A stretch of DNA of 64,000 bases. Source: Amblyornis subalaris. Taxonomy: Eukaryota; Chordata; Aves; Passeriformes; Ptilonorhynchidae. The stretch spans positions 1,825,314 through 1,889,313 of the forward strand of contig JACAXG010000080.1 of the NCBI GenBank assembly GCA_018881555.1, written 5' to 3'. A model generated the notes under the pieces. It was not told the DNA's origin and ran no database searches. It saw only the letters and a program-made list of their open reading frames with translations. Position 1 is the stretch's first letter; the number at the start of each line of letters is the position of its first letter. This document shows positions 22,001-37,000 of the stretch, piece after piece. Both the position numbers and the translations under genes were made by a program.

Positions 22001-25000
22001 GTCTGCACCTCTCTACCTGCTCAAAGCATCTCGTTCAGTCCCCACACAAGAGTGGGCATCGTGTACCCCAAATTCAAACATGCCCCACACTCCCCTTCCC
22101 TCTACACCTTCCTGTTCAACTTCTGAGAGCCAAAATCTGGAGGGTTAAAAAATCCCTCTGTGGAAACAATACTCAGACCTGGGAAAAAGAAGTCAGAAGC
22201 ATTGTTCTGCCACTCCTGGGAACAAGCTAGACAAATAAATGTCCAGATCAATCAGCTGGGAGCGCTCCAAAGGACTGCATGGCCACTTGCCCTGCTTTGA
22301 CATGCACCAGGTGCTCCACACCACCCAGAAATGCCAACAATGCACTCAGGAGAGCTGNTCCCAGGCCTTGGCTGCAGCATGGACCTGATCAGGGAGTGGG
22401 GGAGTCTGAGCTCTTCCAACTTTAGCAAGTTTGTCTTCTGTTCTCTTCCTCCCCCTCCCATCCACGCTGCCCACAAGCTTGTAAGGAAAAAAAAAGGGAA
22501 AGAAAAAAAAATATTAGGAGCACACTGCCCTGTTTGCTCCCTCCCTGGGCTGGGAAGCTCCCTGTGCCAGGAATGCACATTCTGATCATGTTTTGAATGA
22601 TTATTGGCATTTCTCACCCTGAAGCCTGCAAAACACTGACGCTGCCAGTGACTGAACACCAAAGGGATGGGTTTAGGAAGTCTTTGCAACCCAGCCTCCA
22701 CCTTAGATCAACACAGGGAGGCTCCAAGCCTCCCCTCCTTTCCCAAGTGCTCCCAGCACTGCTGTCAGCCGAGGTCACAGCAGCTCCCACCAAGGTGGTC
22801 TCTCCAGTTCTGCTCACATTTCCTGGCTCACTCCCAGGGAATGGCACTCCCTGCCCCANAGGAGAGCAGAGCAGAGCAGGGTGTTTGTCCTTTGATCTGA
22901 CAGTGACATTTAGAAGACAAGAAGCAGCAGCTCCTGCAGCCAGTGCTTCACACTGAGCTGTGAAATAGTGAGTAAACACAGAGGGGCTATTTAATTTACT
23001 GGCCTCGTGGGAGAGCAAGAGGAACTGGTTCTGCTGGATTTAAACAAAAAACCCCAAACCCAGACACAGGAAATCAGGCAGTGACATCAACTCCTGGTCT
23101 GTCCTGTAGTTATTGATCCAAAGGAGCTCTTCCCCAGGCATTTCAGAAAATTCAAGTGGTGTCGAACCCTTGGTCAAACACCCTGTGGTGCTCCAGGGCC
23201 AGGCCAGAGCTCCCCAGCAGCAGGAGGGCAGCACTCACTTGTTGTATTCACTGGTGGTCGGGGTGCGGTCGCGGTCCCGGTCTCGCTCCCTCTCCCGCTC
23301 CCGCTCGCGCTCCCGCTCCCTCTCCCGCCTGGAGCCCGAGTATTCCCAGTGGCTGCTGCCGGAGCTGCTCGTGCCTTTGTCCACTGTCGTCACCCAGGGC
23401 GTGTGGGACGTGGAGATGGGGGGGTAGCTGATGAAACCTGAATCTGCAGCCAGAGAGCAGAACCCTCCGTCACCTGGAGCATCCACAGCTGCCTCGCTGT
23501 CCCTCCCTCTGCAAAGATCCCCCATGGCAGTAGAGCTGAATCCAAGGAGACAATGGCCCAGCTCCCTCCTGTCCTTCCCCTTTCACTTCCACCACTTTGC
23601 TAAGAACAGGGAACACCTTCTCCCCGAGGAAGGNACAAGAGCAGATGTTTACAGGCAGCACTGCAGTCTCTGTCAGCCCTGGGCTCTTGGTCATCTGTAC
23701 AAGGTCCCAACTCTCACCAGGAACCTTCTGGTCTAGGGTGGCACCTGGGGAGGGCCAGGAGCACCAGCTGTTAACAAAGGATGTCACCTGGTGAGCCCAG
23801 AGCCACCAACACTTCCCATCCAGATGTGGCCTGCCCAGCTGGACCAGTGAGGTCATATTCCAAAGCAGTGCCAGCTGCTGAAAGCTGTACATCTGGCAGC
23901 ACTGGAGGCTCCTGCTCCTTGGAAGTGCTGGCACTGCCCACTCCTCCAACCCTGTCCTGCAGGGAGACACTGCAGAGCTGCCTGTGCTTCCACCTGCTCA
24001 GCACAGCCAGGAGANGCCACTCCGAGCTAGCCACTATGGAATTGGGAGAGAACACGGCACTGCCAGGGCTGCACCAGGGAAGGGAATCTGCTGAAACCCT
24101 GGCACTGCCTCTCCCATTACAAAACCACAGGAGATGGGTGCCTGTAGGCAAGGGAGAGGTAGGAGTGGGGCAGGAGGGATTGAAAAGCTCAGGGAGGAGA
24201 TTCCAAGCTCAATAGCTGTGGATGGTTGTGCTCCTCCCCGAGGGTGGGGAAAGGGGAGAGAGCGTGAGTGAGGGTGAGCACGTGTGTGCAAACAGGCAGG
24301 ACAACACGCTGCTGAGGCACTGGGGAAGCTTCTCTGTGCTGGGTGTCTGCACTGGAACAGAGAGCTGAGCCTTAGCACTCGGCCACAAAACTGCACCGGC
24401 AGAGCTGCACAACAGCCAGTGCACAAAGCCAGCCTGTGCTCCTGACTGGGACTGGGTGGGGCACAAGAAGACCCTGGAGTTAAAGCAGACATGTGTGCCA
24501 GCCTCAGAAAAGCCTGCACTGCCAAGCACCAGAGAAGAGAGAGAGAGCAGCAGTTGGGGATGTCCTGTCCAGTCTCACCTGCAGAGTTGTAGCCAAAGGG
24601 AGGTGGCTGCCTGTTGTTGTAGCTGGCTGGCTGCCTTTGGGAGAGAAACGGGGGTGAGTTACTGACATCAGGGACCCCTCCCCACAGGTCTGGCTGTGCT
24701 GCAAATTCACCCTGTTCTTTTCTGGAGGTCTGTGGAACATCCTTATGGGAAACCCACTACCAGAAATGCTCACAGGTGCAAGGGTTTTGCCAAGCCTGCC
24801 CTAATCCCACTGCTTGCCCTGTTTATCCCAGGCAGGCTCCCTGGGAAAGCACCACTGCTTCCAAACTACCTGGAGAATCTTCCCAGTAAGCATCTGCAGT
24901 AACAAAACATGCCACCAGCTACTCTAGGCTTTGCCTAGATCTTCTTGACTCCTTCCTGTGCCTTGAATCTGACAAATCCAGGTGAATGCACAGAGGATTC

Positions 25001-28000
25001 CTGACAGACTCTGCTCTCACCCCCCACCCCAATCCAAGACCAGACCATGAGTCATTAGCATTGATTTTTGACCTGCTCTCCCCCCTTCCTCCCTCCAGAG
25101 GAGCTGCACCCATGGTGTNGTCTTACCCAGGTGTGGTCTTACCCATCCAAGGTTGGGATGAGGAGAGCTGGTGGTGGTGCCAGAGGTGGTGGGAACAACC
25201 CTAAACATAGAGGGATAAGTCAGCAAAGAACTCACAGCTTCACAAGGGAACCTCAGTGCTGTTCACAGTTAAAAGCCATTAAAGCATCTTTAAACAAGGC
25301 CCTGTTTGAAANGGAATAATTTTCCTTCAGGATTGTATCTCCTCCCAAAATTCAAATCCTAAAGCTCTGTTAGTTCTGTAGGGGTATAGGGGGAAAAAAA
25401 ACCCAACAGAAAAACTAACTTCTATTTTGGCTTATAAACATTAAATATAAGATTCATCAAGGAGTAACAATTAACCCTCACAGTCCCACGGAAGGAGTGG
25501 TTCTTGGGATGCAGACGTGTTGCAACTACAGCAAAAGTTCTATGGCTGCATGGACTAAANTAAGTAACTCTGTCCCTTACAAAGCCCACAGCACAGAATT
25601 CACCACCAGCCCTGGATTTGCAGAGGGACAGCATCTGGTCACAGCGACACCAACAGCTAACTTTGTTTCCCGTGGTAGAACTTCCAGTAGAAAAAAAAAA
25701 TTGCAGCTAGAAGAAAGCTCTGAATTAGGGGGTTCTTGATTTAGGCATGAGACTGGTTGCTCCATTCCTTTCTTGGTTTTCAGTATCTCCACCCAGCCCT
25801 GAGCAAAGGCTCCTGCTGGAAATGGCATTTGTTCTGCTCAGTCTCACATTCCCAATTCCTGTACAAGGCACCAATTTGTCACTCACATTTTTGCTGTGCA
25901 AATGCCATCCCAAGAAATAAACCCTTTCAAATCTAACCAAGTGGCTTTTGCCATTTCAAATTCTCCATTTCACTTTCTAGAATGGTCTTCAGAGACAAAA
26001 CAAGACAGCATTAAGAAGCCCTTCTNTTTTAGGTCCAGAATAGAAAATAAGCAGCTCAAGTTCAGTGCTGAATTGGAGTTTTAGTCTTAAATTAACTGTG
26101 CTCTAAACTGGTACCATCCTATTTCATGCTACTTAGTCCAAATGCTCAGGTAGGGCCACCTGTGTGTTCAGAATTGCTGCTGTTATTCAGAACAAGGTAA
26201 CACCTACCTGGAATTGGACCTGGAGGTGGCAGACCTGCNGAAATAAGCATGGAAAACAAGTGAGGACAACAGGGAAAGCATGGCATCTCTGTACCTCAAG
26301 CTAAACCTCAAAGCACACTTTTGAATAAATTTCACATATTTGAGCAAACACAGCAGCAGGTGCTATTAAGCAGGAATTAGTCTATAAATTAGATCATTTA
26401 ACCAAATGATGATGTCTTTACCTTTATGTTATTATTTAAAATGCTGCTCTCTTGCACTTGAGAATTCCTTTTCTAAGTGTCAACACATGAACAACTGATT
26501 TGGACTTCAGAACAACTGAAGGAGCTGGAGAGGAGAACCTGCTGCAGGTTCCTGTCCAGTGTGTCCATCCTGATTTTGCCAATCACTTCAATGTAAGGCA
26601 GTAGGAAAAGCTACCATGGAAAAGCTACTGGGAAAAGTAGCAGTGAGTGCTGCAGTGAATCCTCCTCAGCCAGGAGTTACTGCATGAAGTGNTCCTGGTG
26701 CCTTCTCCAAAGCCTGGCTGCTGCTCCAGGACCAGGAGAAGCCCAGAGTGTGGCCTCCTCACTTCAGCCTGGCATATTTAAGCCAGGAGCAAAATGGACA
26801 CGGACACGACTCATGTTGGATCAGAAGATGCACAGACTTAGGGAGAACTGAAGACACAAAGATGTATCTTAGGCCATGGCCAATGTCTGTAAACTTCCAG
26901 AGAGAAATTACTTTGTGCCCCTGGAAAATGCTGCATATTGGGCCTTTTCCACTGCAAAGTTCTTTGCTCTCTCCACCAGTCTTGTCCTGTTTTCTGCCTG
27001 GTGCTAGAAACCCATGGTAAAGACCTCATCTATACTGTTTGTATTTTGTTTCTAAAATGAAGCCCTGCTCTAAGGTCTGCACTGGGCTCTGCTGGGAGTG
27101 TAAGAATCATCCTGCAGTGGCAGCTGAACAGGCACAGAAACAGAGACAGGTAAAAAACTTTGTACTTCAAGGCATAAACCGATCAAGAACTGAAAGGTTA
27201 CAGTTGATGTTGCAGAACTGCCAATTCCAACATCTCCCTTGAAACACCTGGAATCAGTCAGAGCCAGAGAGGATCCTGCCCTGAACAACCTTCTGAGCTG
27301 ACAAGGAAAGCAATTCCTACATCCTCAGCTTCCTCGACAGAGAAACAGGAACCTGTTTCTTACATTTATCAAAAGAGCAAATGGATCAGTAGCACTGGAA
27401 GGTTCCCTCACGGAAAAAAAGCCCAGAGGCTTTTTTCCAAGGATCAGGTGCCATTTTTAAGCATTGAAGGCAGATGTTAAATAGGTTGATAGAGACACTA
27501 NACAAAGCCTGGCCAGGTGTAAGGACCTGTTCCCTGACTGCTCAACCATCCCACGGCATTGAACCATTAAACCTTTGGTTTGCTCCAAGCAACACATCCC
27601 AACTCACGTTGCACATCCCAACTCACATTTCACATACCTGGAGGATGCAGGGGAGGTGGAACAGAAGTCACTGGAGGAGGAGGGTGAAGGAAATGTGGAG
27701 GAGGAGGCCCAGCGAGNGGGGGAGGCGGAGGCCCTGCTGGTGGAGCAAATGGCTGCTGCTGAGGAGGCTGCTGGGGCTGGGAAGGCTGCTGGGGCTGCTG
27801 GGGGGGTTGTGGCTTACTTCCATGGTCTCCAAGGACCTTAGGAGGCAGAGGAATGAGAAGAGAGCATTTTAATCCCTTTGCTCCTGCAGCAGGGATCTCA
27901 CAGTGCTGGCAGCATCACCAAAACAGGAGTGTGGCCATGCCTGGAAGAGTGACCAATATGCAGAAGCACCAGAGTGACCTGGAAATGCAACTGTCAGTAA

Positions 28001-31000
28001 TTTAAAGGGGGAGGAACAACAACCCTTTCCCAGCAAATTCCTTCTCTTAGGCAAACTCTTCTTGCTTGCAAAATCTGAAAAACTGACCACTAAAAAAATA
28101 AACNAAGCACAAAACCACACATAGAAACAAACCCAGGAATTGCACATAGGAAGGGAAAGGTTCCATATCNGGGTTTTTTTGGCAAGTTAGAAGTGGTTGG
28201 CAGGAGGAAGGTGGTTAAGAGAAGGGGGTTTGGCAGATGNTCCTCAGACCCTGCAGAGCAGCTTCCTGCCTAGGAGCCACCCAGAACATTATGGTCACAC
28301 ACTGGGCTGGCAAGTCCAGAACTGAGACCAGCTTTAAACCCTGGGTCTCCGTTTCTTACAAGGGACAACATCCAGTGACACAGGCCCAGGCTCAGTCTGA
28401 CTTGTGGGCTGCACCAACTGATGCTGAGACTAAATGTTACTTCAAAGGACAAAGAAACACCAGCCCCAGGTACAAACCCTGCACTGCAGGGGATTCCANC
28501 CCAACAGTGGAGGGGAAGAGAATAATCCATGTAAGAGACTCCCAGCTATACACTCCCAGGAATATTTTGGGAGAGCTGATGAGNAAGGAACTCGGGCCTT
28601 AGCATTCCAAAGGGAAGACTGGTCTTTAAAGGACGAATCTGGCTTTTCCAAGGCAGCACAAAAGCTTTACCTGAATGGGGTTTTCCTCCGAGGCGTGTTT
28701 ATCCCGACGCCTTCCTTCCACCCTCCTGATTGTGCCAGCCTGGCCCCCGATCACATCAATGGTCCCACCCAGCTTCCTGGTACAAAGCAGAGGCATCTTT
28801 TTAGGCTCACAGACATTAGGAGCAGCAATTTTCCCTGCTATCAGCAGACTTCTCTCATGCTTTCTTTCCCACCAGGGAAACATCTCTCAAATTGGNCAAG
28901 AGGCCAAGGAGAAGCCTGTTTGCATTCCTGAACAATTTCACTCTGAGCAGGGGTGAGTTTGGGCTCTCTGAACACCCAGAAATGGGATCCCAAAAGTCAC
29001 CACAAATAGGTGTAAACACAGGGATTACACAGCACGACAGAAACACCCCCAAAGTGCTCAAATGCCACCAGCCTAAGCAGAGCTTTAACCCTTTTGCTTG
29101 GAGCACAGAGTTGGTTCTCAGACAAGGTGTAAAGTTGGGATGCAGGGCTGGTTTCTGCAAGGCAGCTGTGCAAAAACTGTTTTGTGAATGAAGCAACAGA
29201 AACAGCCCGAGCCCAAAGCTCTGGCTCATCTGGTGTGCTCTTCTGAAGCTTTTGATAAAATGCCATCGATCTCCTCAGGGCCAAGTGGTTTCCCCAGCAG
29301 AGGCAGCCCCTCGGAATGACTCAGTTGTTTTACCACATCCAGCAGCGTCGCACACAGGCTCAGGAACCCACAGCTCCTCTTATCCACTGCCAAACTCGTC
29401 ATCCACTTCCACTTGAGGAGGCAAAGATTAACATCGTGGGAGTAGGAATAAGCCAAGCAAGCACAAGCAGTGTCAGCAGTGTGAGCCCTCAAAGCTGAAC
29501 TGTTTGCCTGGCTCCTTCTATTCCCAGAGATGTGTCCCATTAGCTGGGATCCAGGATTCCCTCCTTGCACCAAGGAGGGGGGAATGGGCAGGCAGGGGTT
29601 GCACTGCTGAAGGTGACAGTGAATGAGTGACCACAGCAGCTTCCTGCCAAGCTTAAAAGCTTCTCTTTGAGGCTTGAGGAGACTCAGACATGGCTCAGGT
29701 GGTTCCCAGCTGCCCCCATGAAGAACATGTTCCTCTCTTACCTATTGGGAGGAGGCCCAGCCTTCATTCGTCCTCCCACCAGAGCCAAGAAGTCTGTTTT
29801 AAACTCTGTTTTGATGATGTTGTTTTCCACTTCTTTTTCAGCATTTCCTGTTCTTCCCTGCTGAACCTACAGAAGGTAATATATAACACAGAGGTTTAAT
29901 GCCCTCCTTTCAAGTGAATGGAGCACCAGAGATTAATCCTCAGCAAATAAAAGGAACAATCCCAGGGCTCTTGCCAACAAGCAGCCTATTCTTCAGTCAA
30001 GGCACAGCCATTTCTGCCAAATAGTGGCTACTCCAGCCTGTTGTCCACTGTCTCCTGAAGTCCAAAAGTTTATTAAACTCATATAATTTTCCATGGATTC
30101 ATTAAGTCAAAACTGGAAGTAGCAATACTTGCTGTACTGACAATTTGGCTGAAGTTCTGATGGCCACCAATGGATTTCTGCAAAGGCTGATGGCCAAAGC
30201 AGTCTCCAAACACAAAGGGCACCACACCACTGCAGCAATCAACAGCAGAGAGCAAAACAGCCCTGAGTGCCCAGCTCCCCTCTCTGCACTTCTCCCATCC
30301 AGAGGGTTTTCCAACTAGACACCCCTACAGCTGGGCAACCTTGGAAATTCACTCCAATCTTGCTGCTGTAGTGGTTCAAACCTGGCAGGCAGATGGAACT
30401 TTTCCTTCCGTACAGAAAAGATCTTCAGCAGAGATTTAAACTTTAAAGATTCATTTCTGTATTTCTCCTCACTGAAAGGACACAGAACAGTTCAGAATGG
30501 AGGTATCTCCTGCTCTTACACCATCATGTCTGTGATTACAAACACAACCCNAGTTTTCCTGGAGGTAGGAGCAGCAGTAACACGTCACCCACCGTGATCT
30601 TGTTCTCAGTGCTGATGGGAGGAGCAGGGTCCAGCCCCAGCTGAAGCCGTCGCTGTTTTTCACAATAAGCTTTCCATGTTTCTTCGTTGAATCCATAATT
30701 AAAGTAATCAGAAAGATCAGCACCTGGCAGAGGGAGCAGAAGTCAACACAGGGATTCTGCAAACTTGCATTCTCAAAATGTCCTTGAACTGCTTAAATGA
30801 AGGGTTAATAAAACAAAGGTCTTCTAGGGAGCCCAGCTTGTGCCTTTCCCTGTCAGAAAGTTGTGGGTGCACAGAGGAGACAGTGGCTGCTCCTTGGGTG
30901 GGAGGGGGACATGGCCTGAGCAGCACTGGGACCCCCTGGGACACACAGGGCAGCAGCGGGACCATGGGACACACAGGGCAGCACCTACAAAGGCTATTGA

Positions 31001-34000
31001 GAGCTGCCTGAACCACTTATTCACCAGCCTGATTTTTTCAGACCGGTTTCTTCCAATTGCCCACATGAGCTGAGTGCTGGGCACAGCACAGGAGTGAAAG
31101 TTCCAGCCCCTACCACAAAAATGGGATGGGGCCACAGAACCTTTTTTTCAGGAGAGCTAAGCCCACACATTCCCCTTCTGACCATCACTGCCTTTGCTGT
31201 TTCGAGAGGAGATTGTGGGGCTCACCCATATCATGAAAGACAGCTAAAGCGGAAGTTTTTTATTGATACATCCTAGACTACCCAAGTAATTACNGTTCAG
31301 TTACAACCCTAATTAGTCATCCCAGAGTGTTATCTCATGCTGCCAGTCTCCTGTGCAATGTGCCAATTCAGCACGAGCATTTCTGAATAACAGAGGTGAC
31401 CACAAACTGCTTGCCAAGAAAATGTAGANGCAGAGGGACAATCCCAGCTGCAGTAATTCCATGAGCACCCCTCCCAGCTCCCAGCAGGAAGCACCACAAA
31501 GCACCTCCTGCCCCGCTGAGGTGTCCCTCAAACATCCCTCATGCAAAGATATTCCAACATACACCNACTCCAAAACAAAGAGCTGCTACANAGGGCAAAG
31601 CAAAACCCTCTGACCATGCTGAGCTTGGTCTAACTGTGAGGTCTAAGCAGTGAGTTTATCTCCTGGGTTGGCCACTCTTCCTGCTGTACCACCCAAACAT
31701 GCAAACTGCATCCCCACCGACTCAGCAACAGAACATTTACTCATCTATTTTATCAGCCTCTATTTCAGACCTCTATCAGCTCTTCCACACAGGATTTCTT
31801 CCTCCTCTCCCTCACTCAAGGAGATACCAACAATTAACTGNAAAGAATATGAACTTGAAAGACTGTTGAGTAATGAGCTACTTGCCATCTAAAATAAACT
31901 TACAGACCACACAGCTCTGCAGAAATCTTCCCTCTATGGTACTCCAACACTCTTTTAGGGCCAGCTGGCTCTATTTNGGTCCAGGGATGGCAGCATGGCC
32001 ACAACCATGTCCATGCCTTATCTTTGCACTTCATTGTACTCTTTCTAACTCATTTTCTTCCCATTCCCCTCTTTCTCACTTCGCACTCAAGGAGAAATCC
32101 CTGCAGAAGAAAAGCTCCTGTTCCATTCCGTCTGCACTGTCTCCAGGTGCTTTAGTGCTGGTTTGATAGCTGGACACTTCCACGGAGTTATTAGCAGTGT
32201 ACTGCCCTTCATGTGGGCAAGGGATACCCAAACCACACCACAGACAACCTCAGGAAAGCACTACTTACTCAGCACAGCAATACTGCTGAAAGATAAATAA
32301 AATACAGAGGCTGGCAGGGAGAATAAGGATTGCTGAGAAGGGGCAAGTGGACTTTTTGTTTCAGTTGACATTGCATCAGAGCAGGTTTATGAGAGTAGCA
32401 CAGCAAAAATTCGGATGTNTTGTTCCTTCAATTACTTTTNTATCAGAAGAAAAACAGCAGCTTATTTGCAGCATCCTCCAGCTGCAAGAGGAGAAATCTC
32501 CCTCATACNAGTGTGGGCAGCCCCAGGACTCAAACGAGAAGGGACCACAGGGACAACTCTGGGCTTGGCCATGGGAGACAGAACAAGCTCCTGCACAGGA
32601 AGAGGAGAACACACACCACCAATACCCAAATCCTGATCCCACTCAGCTGCCTTTAAGGCCAAACATTATTGGATTGGTATCAGTGCAATACTCTCTGGAA
32701 GCAGGGAATTAAAAAAATAGACCATTTAAAAAAAGCTGTTCCCTTCAGGGAAGTTCAATTACTAGAATAAATGCAACCCAATTTTAGGCAGAGCATGGCT
32801 TGTTCAATCAGTAAATGCCATTGATTGTCTAGCCAAGCATCAGAGGCTGAGCAACACACATTGTTCCAGCTTCCCTGTTCCCTGGCAACAACAAATGGAC
32901 AGAAATTACATGTGAAAATAAAGAGAGACAACCAGAACTGCAGAAAATATTTACCACAAGGAACTGTGAGGCCCTACCTGGTTTCCTCCACGGTTTGTCT
33001 TCAAATGAATCCAAATCCACTTCTATCACAGGCAATCCATTTATATTCCCTGCGGCATCCAAGTCAATACCTTTGGGCTGCAACTTGGCTTTGGGGAGAG
33101 AGGAACTGTTACTCCTTTTAATGCAATGCCTTTAATCCACTCATTTGCTCAGCAAATTATTCCAGTCAAACCCAAAGCGCTGCTGTGAATTAATCCCTGG
33201 CTTTACAGCACGTAGGTAACCACAATCAACTTTTTAATAAAAAGGACTTCAGTCACTCCATAAACAAACAGGGTGTGCAGCACTTGCAGCTGAACAGCAG
33301 AGAAGCAAATTCAACCCAGACTGGTACTACAGACAGAGCAAATCATGAGAACATGCATGAAATTTACCCCAAAGGAAAATAAAATAAAATTATTTTTCTC
33401 TCCAGGCAAAGTATTTATTTTTCCCTCCCATGACAGAGACATTTTTTCATAACAAGAGACTTTTTCAGGATCAGTCTTTAGTGGACTAATGGGAGTCAGC
33501 CAAAATCTGTTGGGTACAGATCTTCAAGGGGAATTTGTTCTTATTTTCTCAATCAGAAGATAATTCATTTGGATAAAGCAATTAGGGAAGAAGTAGATGA
33601 AGCCCACAAAAGGACAGCCTCACATATGTGGAAGGACAGCACCCAACACTCAATTTAGAGTAAGAATTAAACTGAATGGTGGGGAAAATTTCATCAGCAA
33701 AATATGCACAGCTGATACTCAAGGCCAGAGNTTGTTTCTTTTGGTATTCTACACTGTGAGTAGCTCAGGACACTGAGCACAGTTACAGGCCTTCTCCAGG
33801 GCTGTAATGCTCAGCCCCAGTGCAACAATATCATTTAGAAATATTCTGGGGTTCTACTGTAAAAGTATTAATCAATATATTTCTTTCCTAGTTTAAATAG
33901 AATTATCATCACCTGGTTCAGTGATGGGTAAGTAAATCACTCTGTTGCATCCCAAACATTTAGACTGTCCTAGCAGCACCCATTTTTAGGAAATGCATTT

Positions 34001-37000
34001 ACTATTCCTGGTTTACATGAGATGCACTAATTCTGTATCCTTCCAAACAGAGCAAAATTTGCAGCTGCTGCAGCTGTCAGTGCCAGGTAGGTGAAATATT
34101 GCAAAGGTGAAGGATAAAAATAACAGCAATACCTGAAGCAGATGCTCCATAGCCTCTACCCGTTTTTAAGTTTAGATTCATAGGAGTTCCCCTATTGGAA
34201 AAGAATCACTACATTGGCATTTGAACAAATGACTTGGCTGAAGAGTCTCATGCAAAATATATTCAAGCCCTGACACCCTTCAGGAGATGCTTCAGTTCAC
34301 CTGGGTTTGCTATTCAGAGTCATCCATCAGAGTGAAACCACCTCTACAACAAGAGAAGGAAATTACCCATAAAGTGGAAAAATTAGAATATGCAGCAAAG
34401 CACAGGTGAGTTGTTTCTGTAAGAGGAAGGCTGCTAGCAGCAAGCAAAAGTGCTGTCATTATTTTTATTCAATGCACATTAGGCAGAATTTTAAAAAANA
34501 TAATTTCCTGCTTCTCAAACCCAGCCTCACCATTTCTGAAGCACGAAAAATCAGACAGCTGGAAATTAATAAATGCACAGCTTATGCANATTCTGAGCAA
34601 TACAGATTCTGGTTCTGGAAGTTTTCACTGATGAGTTAAATGTAACTTCCCACCTTTATTCTACCCAGGGAGCCCAATAATTAGCAGGTTAATTTTCCAG
34701 CAGCAGACCCATGGATTATCACTCCCTTTTTACAGATGGATTCTCCAACAAGCAATTGCAGGGCAGAGCTGCCCATCAGCTCCTAGCCCCATTCTGGTGT
34801 CGTGGCCATTGCTCCCATGTCTCATCCCCACGTTCAATCCCAACATGCTGGGGTACCTCAGCCCCAAACGACCCCNCAGGCAGCAGTACCCACATGTAGG
34901 ACGGTGCTCCCGTTTTGATGTTGCCAATTGTAACCTTCACGTCATCGTCATCGCTGTCACTGTCACTGTCATCCTCATCATCCTCCCCACTGGGAAGGGC
35001 CTACAACAGCAGAATCACACAGGAGCTCATGAATACACACAGCTGGTAATCCTCCAGGACAGCCCAATCCTAGGAAGCTTCCTGAACAGCCTTCCACAAC
35101 AATGGGCAGGTGCCCACAGAGAAACTCCTGTGTCCTTTGAAGAAGTGACCCTACCTGAGAATTGGGGTAACATTTGTGAACATGGGGAAAGTTTNGCTCA
35201 GTTCTAAGAATTTCATCACATCTTTCAGTTCCTCTGCCCGCTCTTTTCTGAAAGAGTTGGGGTTTTTCTGACACACCTCCTTCACAGGTCCACGGTCAAA
35301 GTACACAACCACAAATGGAAACCACCNAAATACATTCACCAGGCTTCACCTAAGAACCTCAAGGCAAATATTTCCTCACCACAAGTTCTGTGGTATAAAG
35401 TTGCTGAGGAGTTTGGCTTGGCTGATTTAGCACAGTCAGCCCCCAAATCACTTCACTTTACAGTTGCTGATTTGACTCCAGTGCAGCCCCAGTGCTGGGA
35501 CACAAAATTAAAAGAATAGAAAAACAAATCTTCCAGGTATCCAGCGAGTGCAGTTTTGCAAGATGCATGAATTAACACCTCCCCCTAAAAAAGGGCCTGA
35601 GGAAGGTGTTGCTCACCCTCCCTCCTTTTCCACAGCACATGGGTCTGTCAGAACCCCACATGAACCCTCTTGATGTGGCAGAAAATAAACCCATCAAAGA
35701 GACCAGAAGAGGAGGGAGGGGAGAAGCAACCCTCCTCCTCTTTCAGCACCAAGCCACTAGATTGCATTCTCAGAGGTCTGAGCCTGGACCAAAACTGATT
35801 CCCAGCATTTTGGGCTTTCTATCCCAGTACTTCCCATGCTTTACTGGTCCTTGAGAAGCCACACTGAATATTGAGCTAGATGTAACATCGTGTCCTGCTT
35901 TTCCTGCAGCATCAGAGACGCTCATCTGCCTGCTCAAGAGGGCATGAGCAGTTTTTGCCTCAGGGCTCCCTCCCCACCACTCAAGGCAGGATGACAAGCC
36001 AACCTGTTGCTGGAGTTGGCTTTGGGCACGGCTGTCAGTACACCCCAACACTACAAATACAAGGTGTTGGGCAGGAGCAGGATCTTTACACTGCCTCTTT
36101 TTCCCCGGGAGTGTAAGGAAGCACAGGGATCACCCTGTGCAGAGGGACACGTACGTGCTGGGACATCTCTCGGTCCTCGTTGTTGACAGGCCGGTTCTCC
36201 TGGGGAGCATCCTGCAGAGGGTGAGCAGACTCTGCATGTCTGGGAAAGGGGACAAAACAAAGTGACCACGACACAGAAAGGCAAGTGGACAAGCCCAGCC
36301 TAGAGGTTCACCTACAAACAGTTCTAGAGCCTTTGCTCAGGTGACTTTCACACAATGCTTTATTCTTGTCGTGTGTTTGTTCTGCTGGCATTTGCTCAAC
36401 TACCTGACAAAAAATCCATCCTCCTGGCTTGGCTTTGCTTTTGCTGGGAAGAATCAGTTTCACACATCCAGAGAGCACCTGACAGCACTCAACAGCTCAG
36501 TGGCAGCTGGTTCAGCTCGGGTTTGGCACAATCACAACTGATAAGAATAAGACCATAATAAGCAAAATTTCACCTCCTCCTTAAGGATGCTAATAATTAC
36601 ACATGCATTTCGTAAGCAGCAAAGGCATCTGTCCCAGAGAAATTAAGGAAAAAAGGATTTTAGTGTTTCTACAAATAGTTTACAGTAATGAGAAGTTAAA
36701 ATTCCAAGGGGAAAAGACAGATAATTATGCACCCAACATTCTCACTCACTACAAATTAGTCCTAATACAATAATGGTCAGGTTTGGATTTACCTCCAATT
36801 TAAGAGTTTGTACCAATTTTAACACTGTTTATTGCACTGGCCAAGCAAGAAAGTTGAATTGGTGTACACAGGCTAAAAAAGAGTACATCAAATGTTACAG
36901 AATTAAAATAGAGAGAAGTCTTTTGTCTCTGATATCATAGGTAAAACTNAGTAGAACTTCAAAATAATTCTGACTTCTTTCAAGAGAGACAATTAGAATA

